From contig CAIMZI010000022.1 in assembly GCA_903845935.1 (NCBI GenBank), forward strand, positions 1 to 39,185: 39,185 bases of DNA, read 5' to 3'. Under the pieces are notes generated by a model that was not told the origin of the DNA, searched no databases, and saw only the letters and a program-made list of their open reading frames with translations. The DNA is from an uncultured beta proteobacterium (GTDB lineage Bacteria > Pseudomonadota > Gammaproteobacteria > Burkholderiales > Burkholderiaceae_C). Shown one piece after another: positions 1-7,537 of the stretch. Positions within the stretch are counted from its first letter, which is position 1, and every line of letters begins with the position of its first letter. The position numbers and the translations under genes are program-made.

Positions 1-13
1 GCATAAGCTCTCC
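1..13 (-). other. Ribosome binding site and start codon of the next gene (partial, probably trpD)
   Basis: On the minus strand a GGAG motif (positions 13-10) is followed five bases later by ATG (positions 4-2), immediately after the stop codon of the threonine aldolase gene. This is the start of another gene that runs out of the window. From the usual trpE-trpG-trpD-trpC order in this bacterial group it may be trpD, but only the start codon is visible, so the identity is a guess. Confidence 0.5.
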
Positions 14-1060
14 TTAAGATGCAAAAAAGCTGCGCACCGCAGCGACGGCGCGGTCCACCGCGGCTGCATCCACATCCAGATGCGTGACAAAGCGCAGCCG
101 GTACAGACCGGTGATCAGCACGCCCTGTGCCTTGAGGTACTCCTGCAAGGCGGCGGACTTCTCACGCGCCGCTCCCACCAGATCGACAAACACGATATTG
201 GTTTGCGGAGCCTCCACTTCCAGCCCGGCTATGCCGCGCAAGCCCTCCGCCAAGCGCGCTGCCAGCGCATGGTCTTGCGCAAGTCGCAACACATGGTGAT
301 CGAGCGCGTGAGACGCGGCAGCCGCCAACATGCCGGCCTGGCGCATGCCGCCACCAGCCATCTTGCGGATGCGGTGGGCGCGAGCGATGAATTCCTTGCC
401 GCCGCACAGGGCCGAACCGATGGGCGCGCCCAGGCCCTTGCTAAAGCAGACCGACACGCTGTGAAAGCAGGAGGCAATGGCGCGGGCTTCTGAATACGGA
501 TCGGTTCCGTTCTGCGCCGCCTGAGCAGCAGCCGCGTTGAAAAGGCGGGCGCCATCCAGATGGCGGCTCAGGCCGCGCGCCTTGGCCAGATCGGTGGCCG
601 CCTGCACATAGGCAAAGGGCAGCAGCTTGCCGCCCCAGGTGTTCTCCAGCGTCAGCAGTTTGGTCTTGGCGAAATGCGCGTCATCCGGTTTGATGGCCGC
701 CTCGATGTCGGCCAGCAGCAGTGTGCCGTTCGGCTGGTGGGCAAGCGGCTGCGGCTGCACGCTGCCCAGCACTGCAGCTCCGCCGCCTTCCCAGCGGTAG
801 GTGTGGGCGAGCTGACCGACGATGTATTCATCGCCGCGCTGGCAATGGGCCAGGATGCCGCACAGATTGCTCTGCGTTCCGGTGGGCATGAACAGCGCCG
901 CCTCAAAACCCAGCATGGCTGCGATTTTGTCCTGCAGCGCGTTGACGCTGGGGTCGTCGGCAAACACATCGTCGCCCAGCGGAGCTGCCGCCATGGCTGC
1001 GCGCATCTCCAGCGTGGGTTGGGTCACGGTGTCGCTGCGGAAGTCGGCTGTATTTGCCAT
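14..1060 (-). CDS. ltaE: Low-specificity L-threonine aldolase
   Basis: This 348-residue protein is a fold-type I PLP enzyme of the beta-eliminating lyase family, which cleaves L-threonine and L-allo-threonine to glycine and acetaldehyde. The N-terminal FRSDTVTQPT motif, the HLDGAR motif near residues 167-172 and the PLP lysine in CFSKGLGAP (about Lys208) are all present, and the length is normal. I place the start at the ATG at 1060 because a GGAG lies eight bases upstream. A GTG at 1069 is in frame and overlaps the trpG stop, but it has no spaced ribosome binding site. The gene follows trpG directly and ends just before the start of another gene, so it appears to be part of the trp transcript. 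This placement is not part of the textbook trp pathway. Confidence 0.9.
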   Translation of the reverse strand: MANTADFRSDTVTQPTLEMRAAMAAAPLGDDVFADDPSVNALQDKIAAMLGFEAALFMPTGTQSNLCGILAHCQRGDEYIVGQLAHTYRWEGGGAAVLGSVQPQPLAHQPNGTLLLADIEAAIKPDDAHFAKTKLLTLENTWGGKLLPFAYVQAATDLAKARGLSRHLDGARLFNAAAAQAAQNGTDPYSEARAIASCFHSVSVCFSKGLGAPIGSALCGGKEFIARAHRIRKMAGGGMRQAGMLAAAASHALDHHVLRLAQDHALAARLAEGLRGIAGLEVEAPQTNIVFVDLVGAAREKSAALQEYLKAQGVLITGLYRLRFVTHLDVDAAAVDRAVAAVRSFFAS

Positions 1061-1065
1061 CTCGC

Positions 1066-1653
1066 TCACTCCAAAAAGTTTTTCAGCATGGCGTGGCCGT
1101 GCTCGGTAAGAATGCTTTCCGGGTGGAACTGCACGCCCTCCATGCGCACTTCAAACGGCAGGCCAAGGTGGCGCACGCCCATGATTTCGCCGTCGTCGGT
1201 CCAGGCGGTGATTGCAAGCTCCGAAGGACAAGTAGCGCGCTCAATCGCCAACGAGTGGTAGCGGTTCACCGTGAACTGTTTGGGCAAACCGGCAAACACG
1301 CCCTCTTGCGTCGTCGTGATGACCGAGGTCTTGCCGTGCATCAGTTGCTGCGCGCGAACGATGTTGCCACCCAGCGCCGCACCAATGCTCTGGTGGCCCA
1401 GGCAGACGCCCAGAATCGGCAGCTTGCCCATAAAGTGGCGAATCGCCGGCACCGAGATGCCCGCCTCGCTGGGCGAGCAGGGGCCGGGCGACACCACCAG
1501 GCGGTCGGGCTTGCGCGCGGCGATTTCTTCCAGCGTGATTTCGTCGTTGCGGAAGACTTCGACCTCGGCACCCAGCTCGCCAAAGTACTGGACGATGTTG
1601 TAGGTGAAGCTGTCGTAGTTATCGATCATCAGGAGTTTGATATTGTTTGCCAT
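1066..1653 (-). CDS. trpG: Anthranilate synthase component II (glutamine amidotransferase)
   Basis: This is the glutaminase subunit of anthranilate synthase; it supplies ammonia to TrpE for the conversion of chorismate to anthranilate, the first committed step of tryptophan synthesis. The 195-residue class I amidotransferase domain shows [12 protein letters not shown] at the N-terminus, the oxyanion strand VVSPGPCSP, the nucleophile Cys84 in GVCLGHQ, and His177 and Glu179 in QFHPES. The ATG at 1653 gives the family N-terminus; longer in-frame starts run back into trpE. It lies five bases after the trpE stop, consistent with translational coupling. In some bacteria this subunit also serves 4-amino-4-deoxychorismate synthase (PabA role), which cannot be excluded here. 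Confidence 0.96.
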   Translation of the reverse strand: MANNIKLLMIDNYDSFTYNIVQYFGELGAEVEVFRNDEITLEEIAARKPDRLVVSPGPCSPSEAGISVPAIRHFMGKLPILGVCLGHQSIGAALGGNIVRAQQLMHGKTSVITTTQEGVFAGLPKQFTVNRYHSLAIERATCPSELAITAWTDDGEIMGVRHLGLPFEVRMEGVQFHPESILTEHGHAMLKNFLE

Positions 1654-1658
1654 GGTGA

Positions 1659-3197
1659 TTACTCCAGTCCTTCTTCCACCAGCTCGCTGGCGCGCAGCAG
1701 GGCGCGGGCCTTGGCTTCGGTTTCTTTCCATTCCAGCTCGGGCACGGAGTCGGCCACGACACCGGCGGCGGCCTGCACATACAGAGTCTGGTTCCTGATG
1801 ATGCCGGTGCGTATGGCAATCGCCACGTCCATGTCACCGGCATAGCTCAGGTAGCCGCAGGCGCCGCCGTAAATACCGCGCTTGATGGGTTCGAGCTGGT
1901 CGATCAGCTCCATGGCGTGCACCTTGGGCGCGCCGGTCAGCGTGCCCGCCGGGAAGGTGGCCTTGAGCACGTCCATACTGGTCATGCCGTCGAGCAAGGT
2001 GCCCTCGACGTTGCTGACGATATGCATCACATGGCTGTAACGCTCCACGCAGAAGGCGTCGGTCACCTGCACCGTGCCGGTCTTGGCAATGCGGCCTATG
2101 TCGTTGCGCGCCAGGTCGATCAGCATCACATGCTCGGCGCGCTCCTTGGGATCGTTCACCAGTTCCACCTCGGCCGCCTTGTCCAGTTCCGGCGTGGTGC
2201 CGCGCGGGCGCGTTCCCGCCAGCGGACGGATCGTGACCTTTTGTTCGGTCACGCCGTCCACGGTCACTTGCTCTTGCCGCACCAGAATCTCCGGCGAGGC
2301 GCCGACCACATGGAAGTCGCCGCCCTGCCCATCCGCCCCGCTGAAGTTGTAGTAATACATGTAAGGGCTGGGGTTGAGCGCGCGCAGTGCCCGGTACAGG
2401 CTCAAGGGCGACTCGGTGTAGCGCTTCTTGATGCGCTGGCCGACCTGCACCTGCATGAAGTCGCCCCCGGCAATCAGCTCCTTGGCGCGCTCCACGGCGG
2501 CAATGTAATCGGCCTTGGCAAAGTCGCGAACGGCCTCGTGGCCTTGCGTCGGCTTGACGGCAGGTGCGATCACCGCCTGGGCCAGTTGCGCGCGCAGTTC
2601 TGCCAGACGGGCTTGGCCACGGGCAAAGGCTTCGGGCTGCGCCGGGTCCACATACACGATTAGGTGCAGCTTGCCCGACAGGTTGTCGATGACGGCCAGC
2701 TCTTCGGTTTGCAGCAGCAAGATGTCCGGGCAGTTCAACTCGTCGGGCGGGCAGCTTTGCTCCAACTTTTTCTCGATATAGCGCACCGCGTCGTAACCAA
2801 AGTAGCCCGCCAGTCCACCGCAAAAACGCGGCAGGCCGGGCTGCAGCGCCACCTTGAAGCGGCCCTGGTACTGCGCGATGAAGTCCAGCGGATTGGCGCT
2901 GGAGGTCTCCACCACCACGCCATCGGTCACCACCTCGGTGCGCGCGGCAACGCCAAAGCCGCTGGCGCGCAACAGCGTGCGGGCCGGCAAGCCGATAAAG
3001 CTGTAGCGCCCAAAGCGCTCGCCGCCCACCACCGACTCCAGCAAAAAGCTAAAGGGGGCGGGCTCGCTTTGACCCGGGGCACGGGCCAGCTTGAGGTAGA
3101 GAGAAAGCGGGGTTTCCAGATCCGCAAAGGCCTGAGCCATCAGCGGGATGCGGTTAAAGCCTTGTTCGCGCAGGGCCAGGAATTGTGTTTCGGTCAT
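1659..3197 (-). CDS. trpE: Anthranilate synthase component I
   Basis: This 512-residue chorismate-binding enzyme forms anthranilate from chorismate with ammonia from TrpG. The N-terminal regulatory region contains LLES at about residues 52-55, the motif that binds feedback-inhibiting tryptophan. The C-terminal catalytic half contains [21 protein letters not shown] and the [10 protein letters not shown] motif typical of the family. I chose the ATG at 3197 because the N-terminus (MTETQF...GFNRIPL) matches family members; an in-frame TTG at 3221 would add eight residues. The upstream 250 bases hold a candidate Trp-rich leader peptide, so the operon is probably controlled by attenuation as well as by allosteric inhibition of this enzyme. 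Confidence 0.96.
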   Translation of the reverse strand: MTETQFLALREQGFNRIPLMAQAFADLETPLSLYLKLARAPGQSEPAPFSFLLESVVGGERFGRYSFIGLPARTLLRASGFGVAARTEVVTDGVVVETSSANPLDFIAQYQGRFKVALQPGLPRFCGGLAGYFGYDAVRYIEKKLEQSCPPDELNCPDILLLQTEELAVIDNLSGKLHLIVYVDPAQPEAFARGQARLAELRAQLAQAVIAPAVKPTQGHEAVRDFAKADYIAAVERAKELIAGGDFMQVQVGQRIKKRYTESPLSLYRALRALNPSPYMYYYNFSGADGQGGDFHVVGASPEILVRQEQVTVDGVTEQKVTIRPLAGTRPRGTTPELDKAAEVELVNDPKERAEHVMLIDLARNDIGRIAKTGTVQVTDAFCVERYSHVMHIVSNVEGTLLDGMTSMDVLKATFPAGTLTGAPKVHAMELIDQLEPIKRGIYGGACGYLSYAGDMDVAIAIRTGIIRNQTLYVQAAAGVVADSVPELEWKETEAKARALLRASELVEEGLE

Positions 3198-3230
3198 CAC
3201 GTCGGTCGTGCCTTTATGCAAGATGGGGTC

Positions 3231-3244
3231 CCCGCAGGCGCGGG
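3231..3244 (-). terminator. GC-rich hairpin just upstream of trpE (possible attenuator terminator)
   Basis: On the minus strand a CCCGC/GCGGG stem with a four-base loop sits about 35 bases before the trpE start. The 3' arm can alternatively pair as GGGG-A-CCCC with the bases that follow, so mutually exclusive folds are possible. There is no run of T residues after it, which weakens the case for an intrinsic terminator. Confidence 0.3.
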
Positions 3245-3299
3245 ATTCAACAGGGCGCGGCAGGCAAATCTTGGGGAATTCTCAATCCTCCCGGAATGC

Positions 3300-3323
3300 G
3301 TGTGCCGCAGGTTGCGAGCACAC
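3300..3323 (-). promoter_or_regulatory. Stable hairpin in the trpE leader
   Basis: On the minus strand GTGTGC and GCACAC form a six-pair outer stem, and CGCA/TGCG continues it around a three-base ACC loop, with one bulged T. It begins about 20 bases after the stop codon of the candidate Trp-rich leader peptide. That is the region where pause or antiterminator structures lie in known amino-acid attenuators. A further AATCC/GGATT pairing (3331-3335 with 3284-3288) could enclose it. The role is inferred from position only. Confidence 0.4.
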
Positions 3324-3343
3324 CAGCCCCGGATTCAGCGCGA

Positions 3344-3448
3344 TCAGGCGGTGCAGACGGGGGCGCGCTCAAGCAGGGCAGGCCAAGTCCGCCAGGGCCA
3401 GGCCCCCCGGTCGCTAAGACCCGTAATGCTGATGCGGTGAATAAACAT
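3344..3448 (-). CDS. trpL: Candidate trp operon leader peptide (Trp-rich, 34 residues)
   Basis: A short frame upstream of trpE encodes 34 residues and contains three tryptophan codons within six codons (WPWRTW, residues 17-22), followed by 12 more codons and a TGA. Clustered Trp codons between a promoter and trpE are the hallmark of ribosome-mediated attenuation. There is no Shine-Dalgarno sequence before the ATG at 3448. A TACACT hexamer at 3460-3455 ends six bases upstream, so transcription could start at the ATG itself and give a leaderless message. A leaderless trpL is established in Sinorhizobium meliloti. Hairpins that could form downstream are listed separately. The frame and the codons are seen directly; the regulatory role is inferred, and the start codon is uncertain. 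Confidence 0.6.
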   Translation of the reverse strand: MFIHRISITGLSDRGAWPWRTWPALLERAPVCTA

Positions 3449-3454
3449 GGATAC

Positions 3455-3460
3455 AGTGTA
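3455..3460 (-). promoter_or_regulatory. Candidate -10 element for trpL-trpE
   Basis: The minus-strand hexamer TACACT matches four of six positions of the sigma-70 -10 consensus and would place the first transcribed base on the A of the leader ATG at 3448. The -35 region is poor (TGGATC at an 18-base spacing), so this is a tentative assignment. Confidence 0.35.
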
Positions 3461-3510
3461 CTGCCAAGCCTGCGCTGCGATCCATATGGGTCTTGGCGTC
3501 ACTGCCGGCC

Positions 3511-4188
3511 TTAAGCGGCCAGCTCCAGGCGCATGGCGTCCACCACTGCCTTGTAGTCGGGCTTGCCGAAAATGGCGCTGCCGGCCACAAAGGTGTCGGC
3601 ACCGGCATCGGCCACGCGGCGGATGTTGTCGGTCTTGATGCCGCCGTCCACCTCCAGGCGGATGTCTTTGCCGCTGGCCGTGATGCGTTTGCGCACGTCC
3701 TCAATCTTGCGCAGAGCCGAATCGATAAAGCTCTGGCCGCCAAAACCGGGGTTGACGCTCATGATCAGCACCAGGTCGATGTCGTCAATCACCCAGTCCA
3801 GCACATCCAGCGGCTCGGCCGGGTTGAACACCAGACCGGCCTTGACGCCCTTGGACTTGATGACCTGGATGCTGCGGTGCACATGGCCGCTGGCGTCCGG
3901 GTGGAAGCTGATCAGGTCGGCACCGGCGTCGGCAAAGGAGGCAGCCAGCGCGTCCACCGGCGAAATCATCAGGTGCACATCAATTGGCACGGCCACACCG
4001 GCGGCGGTTTTGGCATGGGGCTTGAGTGCCGCGCAGACCATGGGGCCGAAGCTCAGGTTGGGCACATAGTGGTTGTCCATCACGTCAAAGTGAATCCAGT
4101 CGGCACCGGCTGCGATGACGTTTTTGACCTCATCGCCCAGGCGGGCAAAGTCGGCGGAGAGGATGGAGGGGGCGATGCGAAAGGTCAT
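3511..4188 (-). CDS. rpe: Ribulose-phosphate 3-epimerase
   Basis: This 225-residue TIM-barrel metalloenzyme interconverts D-ribulose 5-phosphate and D-xylulose 5-phosphate in the pentose phosphate and Calvin pathways. Signature motifs are present: APSILSADF at the N-terminus, [13 protein letters not shown] with metal ligands near His33 and Asp35, His72 in [14 protein letters not shown], and VDGGI with the catalytic aspartate. The ATG at 4188 gives the conserved N-terminus, although no clear ribosome binding site precedes it. It diverges from apaG. In related genomes gph often lies between rpe and trpE; it is absent here, and the 3' side of rpe runs straight into the trp leader region. Confidence 0.96.
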   Translation of the reverse strand: MTFRIAPSILSADFARLGDEVKNVIAAGADWIHFDVMDNHYVPNLSFGPMVCAALKPHAKTAAGVAVPIDVHLMISPVDALAASFADAGADLISFHPDASGHVHRSIQVIKSKGVKAGLVFNPAEPLDVLDWVIDDIDLVLIMSVNPGFGGQSFIDSALRKIEDVRKRITASGKDIRLEVDGGIKTDNIRRVADAGADTFVAGSAIFGKPDYKAVVDAMRLELAA

Positions 4189-4259
4189 AGGGTTGAGTAC
4201 CGAGTGGACATTGAAGGCGAAAAAGCGCAAGCCATATTTTCGCAGTTAGCATTGGGACT

Positions 4260-4661
4260 ATGTCCAAGTATGCATTTCTGGTGGAAGTCACACCGCAATA
4301 CCTCCCCGACCAATCCAATCCGGAGGAAGATTTGTACGTGTTTGCCTACACCATTCGGGTCGCCAATACCGGCGAGGTGGCGGCCCAGCTCATTTCGCGC
4401 GTCTGGAATGTCAACGACGCCAATGGCCACACCGAGAAGGTGCGTGGACTGGGCGTGGTCGGTCAGCAGCCCCTGCTCAAGCCCGGCCAGTCGTTTGAAT
4501 ACACCAGTGGCACGCGTCTGCGCACGCCCACCGGCACCATGCACGGCAGCTTTTTCTGCGTCGCCGAAGACGGCGAGAAGTTCGATGCCGATGTGCCCAT
4601 GTTTGTGCTCGACGCCTTGAGCGGCGACCATGGGCTTGGCAGAACGCGCACCCTGCACTAG
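4260..4661 (+). CDS. apaG: ApaG domain protein
   Basis: This 133-residue protein is a single ApaG domain, a fibronectin type III-like beta-sandwich. In enterobacteria the gene is linked to Co2+/Mg2+ resistance phenotypes, but the biochemical role is not settled. The conserved segments VTPQYLPDQSNPEE, YTIRVANTGEV, AQLISR.W, VRGLGVVGQQPLLKPG, EYTSG and GSFFCVAEDG are clear. The C-terminus ends in the typical RTLH after a slightly extended SGDHGLG stretch. It diverges from rpe with about 70 bases between the start codons. thiL follows 30 bases downstream, so the two may be cotranscribed. Confidence 0.93.
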   Translation: MSKYAFLVEVTPQYLPDQSNPEEDLYVFAYTIRVANTGEVAAQLISRVWNVNDANGHTEKVRGLGVVGQQPLLKPGQSFEYTSGTRLRTPTGTMHGSFFCVAEDGEKFDADVPMFVLDALSGDHGLGRTRTLH

Positions 4662-4691
4662 TCGGCCAGCGGTCTGCCGCGATGAAGCACC

Positions 4692-5714
4692 ATGGGTGAG
4701 TTCGACCTGATCAAGCGTTTTTTTACCCGCGCCACGCCGCGCGCTGTGCTGGGTGTGGGTGACGACTGCGCCCTGCTGCAAAGTGCGCCCGGCATGCAAA
4801 TGGCCATCTCCACCGACATGCTGGTGAGCGGACGCCACTTCTTCCCCGACGTGGACCCGCGCGCGCTGGGCCACAAGGCCCTGGCCGTCAACCTGAGCGA
4901 CCTGGCAGCCTGCGGAGCCAAGCCGCTGGCCTTCACCCTGGCGCTGTCCCTGCCCGCGGCGGATGCAGCCTGGCTGGAACCGTTTTCCCAAGGCTTGCTG
5001 GCTCTCGCCGACGCACATGGCTGCGAGCTGATTGGCGGCGACACCACCCAGGGTCCGCTCAACATCTGCATCACGGTGTTTGGCGAAGTGCCACGTGGCA
5101 TGGCCCTGCTGCGCAGCGGCGCACAGGCCGGTGACGATGTCTATGTCAGCGGCAACTTGGGCGACGCCAGCCTGGCGCTGGCGCAACTGCTGCACGAACG
5201 CGGTGATGCACCCGCAACACAGGCACTGCTGGACCCCGCCGACCTGACCTTGGCCCGCCAGCGCCTGGAACAGCCCACCGCACGGGTGGCGCTGGGCCTG
5301 GCATTGCGCGGCATTGCCAGCGCAGTCGCCGACATCAGCGACGGTCTGCTGGGCGACCTGGGCCATATCCTGGAGCGCTCATGCGTGGGCGCGACGCTGG
5401 ATACGGCATTGGCCTTCGCCCTGCTCGACATCCGGCGCTACACGCCGCAGACGCGGGCCCTGCTGGCGTCCGAGGCGCTGCGCCAAACCGTGCTGCAGCA
5501 TGTGCTCAGCGGTGGCGACGATTACGAGCTGGTGTTTACCTCGCCCGTATCGCAACGGGCCGCGGTGCAGGCCGCGGCGCTGGCCAGCAACACCCCGGTC
5601 ACACGCATAGGGCAGATTGAGACCGCACCGGGCTTGCGCCTGCTCGACGCGCAGGGCAGGCTACTGGACCACCGCTTCCACTCCTTCGACCATTTCGGCT
5701 CCCAACAGGAATGA
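4692..5714 (+). CDS. thiL: Thiamine-monophosphate kinase
   Basis: This 340-residue enzyme phosphorylates thiamine monophosphate to thiamine pyrophosphate, the last step of cofactor synthesis. It belongs to the PurM/ThiL ATP-binding superfamily. The N-terminal GEFDLIKRFF, the metal- and ATP-binding VGDDCALL, STDMLVSGRHF, the NLSDLAACGAKP segment, GGDTTQGP, and the later ADISDGLLGDLGHI and SGGDDYELVFT motifs are all visible, and the length is normal. No strong ribosome binding site precedes the ATG. The stop codon overlaps an ATG of the pgpA frame (ATGA at 5711-5714). Confidence 0.95.
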   Translation: MGEFDLIKRFFTRATPRAVLGVGDDCALLQSAPGMQMAISTDMLVSGRHFFPDVDPRALGHKALAVNLSDLAACGAKPLAFTLALSLPAADAAWLEPFSQGLLALADAHGCELIGGDTTQGPLNICITVFGEVPRGMALLRSGAQAGDDVYVSGNLGDASLALAQLLHERGDAPATQALLDPADLTLARQRLEQPTARVALGLALRGIASAVADISDGLLGDLGHILERSCVGATLDTALAFALLDIRRYTPQTRALLASEALRQTVLQHVLSGGDDYELVFTSPVSQRAAVQAAALASNTPVTRIGQIETAPGLRLLDAQGRLLDHRFHSFDHFGSQQE

Positions 5715-5743
5715 ATTCCTGGCAGGTCTCGGATAATGGCCGA

Positions 5744-6340
5744 ATGCAAGACTATTCGGCCTCCGACCCTATCGATGTCACCGCCTCGGTGATTCCGGAC
5801 ACTCCCTCCCAGGGCGCGCCCATGGCACGCCCCACGCTGCGTTTCATGCTGTCGCACCCGGCGCACTGGCTGGGCCTGGGCTTTGGTTCCGGCCTGTCGC
5901 GCGTGGCGCCGGGAACTGCGGGCACGCTCTGGGCCTGGGTTGCCTATCTCGTGCTATCGCGCTGGCTGGACGATGCAGCATGGGCCTGGGTGATTGGCCT
6001 GTCCATGCCGCTGGGTTGGTGGGCCTGCACGGTGACGGCCCGCAACATGCGCGTGCTGGACCCCGGCAGCGTCGTCTGGGACGAGATTGCCGCCTTCTGG
6101 CTGGTGCTATGGCTGGTGATGCCGGCAGGGCTTTGGGCGCAGGCCATGGCCTTCGCCCTGTTCCGCTTCTTCGATGCCGTCAAACCGGGGCCGGTGGGCT
6201 GGGCCGATGCCCTGTTCCACGCGGTCGATCCGCAGACCGACCGCCATGCCTGGACCAAGGCCGGCTTTGGCATCATGTTCGACGATTTGGTGGCCGCCGC
6301 CTGCACGCTGCTGGTGATTGCGCTCTGGAAATTTTTCTGA
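5744..6340 (+). CDS. pgpA: Phosphatidylglycerophosphatase A
   Basis: This integral inner-membrane phosphatase of the PgpA family removes the terminal phosphate of phosphatidylglycerophosphate to give phosphatidylglycerol. The core starts at about HPAHWLGLGFGSGLSRVAPGTAGTLWAW, followed by hydrophobic segments, the acidic motif SVVWDEIAAFWLV, FRFFDAVKPGP and the C-terminal GIMFDDLVAA. The start is uncertain: ATGs at 5711, 5744 and 5822 are in frame. The 5711 ATG overlaps the thiL stop but has AGGA abutting it. The 5822 start would give the 172-residue length typical of the family. I report the middle one. The stop overlaps the next gene's ATG (TGATG). Confidence 0.88.
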   Translation: MQDYSASDPIDVTASVIPDTPSQGAPMARPTLRFMLSHPAHWLGLGFGSGLSRVAPGTAGTLWAWVAYLVLSRWLDDAAWAWVIGLSMPLGWWACTVTARNMRVLDPGSVVWDEIAAFWLVLWLVMPAGLWAQAMAFALFRFFDAVKPGPVGWADALFHAVDPQTDRHAWTKAGFGIMFDDLVAAACTLLVIALWKFF

Positions 6341-6834
6341 TGCACACCCTGACGATTGCCCAGAGCTGCGCGCAACTGGCCGCGCTGCTGTCCGCACAAC
6401 AGCGCATGCTGGCCACGGCCGAGAGTTGCAGCGGCGGTCTGATCGCAGCCGCCTGCACCGATCTGGCCGGCTCCAGCACCTGGTTTGAACGTGGCTTTGT
6501 CACCTATTCGAATATAGCCAAAACGCAGATGCTGGGCGTGGATGCGCAACTGATTGCCACCCACGGCGCCGTCAGCGAACCGGTGGCGCGGGCCATGGCG
6601 CAAGGCGCCCTACAGCACTCGCTGGCCCAGGTATCGGTGGCCGTGACCGGCGTGGCCGGGCCCAGTGGCGGCAGTGCGGACAAACCGGTGGGCACGGTGT
6701 GGTTGGCCTGGGGTCTGCCATCGGGCATCTTCAGCGAAGTGAGGCACTTTGCCGGTGACCGCGCCACTGTTCGCGTCGCCACCGTGCAGCATGCGCTGAA
6801 CCGTCTACTCACGCTATTGAAAGCTGCGCATTGA
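6340..6834 (+). CDS. pncC: CinA C-terminal domain protein, nicotinamide-nucleotide amidohydrolase
   Basis: This 164-residue protein is a stand-alone CinA C-terminal domain. The family deamidates nicotinamide mononucleotide to nicotinate mononucleotide in pyridine-nucleotide recycling. Conserved features are ATAESCSGGLIAAACTDLAGSS near the N-terminus, GFVTYSN, VSEPVARAMAQGA, VAVTGVAGPSGGS and KPVGTVWLAW. It lacks the N-terminal molybdopterin-binding-like domain of full-length CinA, as is common in proteobacteria. The ATG shares a base with the pgpA stop, and the stop overlaps the TTG start of the following exporter gene, so translational coupling on both sides is likely. Confidence 0.92.
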   Translation: MHTLTIAQSCAQLAALLSAQQRMLATAESCSGGLIAAACTDLAGSSTWFERGFVTYSNIAKTQMLGVDAQLIATHGAVSEPVARAMAQGALQHSLAQVSVAVTGVAGPSGGSADKPVGTVWLAWGLPSGIFSEVRHFAGDRATVRVATVQHALNRLLTLLKAAH

Positions 6835-7433
6835 ACGCTGATTTCTGGGCCGGCCTGGCCACCGGTCTGGCCCTGATTGTGGCCATCGGCTCGCAAAATG
6901 CCTTTGTTCTGCGCTGTGGCATAAGACGCGAGCATGTGCTGCCTATCGTTTTGTTCTGCGCCGCCTCCGACGCCCTGCTGATTGCCGCAGGTGTGGGCGG
7001 CACCGGAGCGCTGCTGCGCGGCAATGCCCTGCTGATTGACCTCACCCGCTATGGCGGCGCGCTGTTTCTGGGCAGCTATGGCCTGCTGGCGGCACGTCGC
7101 GCCTGGATCGGCGGCCATTTGCAGGTGGAAGCGAAAAGCAGTGGCAGCTTGGGCGCGGCCCTTGCGGCCTGCTTTGCCTTCACCTTTTTGAATCCTCATG
7201 TCTATCTGGACACGGTGGTGCTGTTGGGCTCGGTGGCCAACCAGCGAGGCGAAGGACGCTGGGTATTTGGCGTCGGCGCCATGTTGGGCAGCATATTGTG
7301 GTTTTCGGCACTGGGCTTTGGTGCGCGCCTGCTGGCGCCCTGGTTTGAAAAGCCCCTGGCCTGGCGCATCCTAGACAGCCTGATTTCCCTGGTCATGCTG
7401 GCCCTTGCGACAAGCCTGCTGTTCGAAAAATAG
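6831..7433 (+). CDS. LysE/ArgO-family amino acid exporter
   Basis: This 200-residue membrane protein belongs to the LysE translocator family and most resembles the arginine/lysine exporters ArgO and LysE. It has about six hydrophobic segments and the family signatures AIGSQNAFVLR.G near residues 19-30, FCAASDALLI, and FTFLNPHVYLDTVVLLGS in the middle. The start is a TTG at 6831 whose last bases overlap the pncC stop (TTGA); no better start is in frame nearby. The substrate is probably a basic amino acid from the close match of the QN and NPH.YLDT motifs, but this is inference. Confidence 0.88.
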   Translation: MNADFWAGLATGLALIVAIGSQNAFVLRCGIRREHVLPIVLFCAASDALLIAAGVGGTGALLRGNALLIDLTRYGGALFLGSYGLLAARRAWIGGHLQVEAKSSGSLGAALAACFAFTFLNPHVYLDTVVLLGSVANQRGEGRWVFGVGAMLGSILWFSALGFGARLLAPWFEKPLAWRILDSLISLVMLALATSLLFEK

Positions 7434-7537
7434 GCGGCTGGGCAGCGGGAAATCCCGAAGATCAAGGTCGGACTATCTGTGGTGAGATGGGGCTCGGTGA
7501 TCCACCCGTCCATCCACACAGACACAAGAAAGAAAAT

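Noticed and set aside
3439..3467. TTGGCA-N17-TTATTC promoter on the minus strand
   Set aside because: It would start transcription inside the Trp-rich leader frame, downstream of its only ATG. It cannot be excluded but is less consistent with a translated leader.
4185..5366. 393-codon minus-strand frame
   Set aside because: It is antisense to thiL and apaG, which are both well supported by family motifs.
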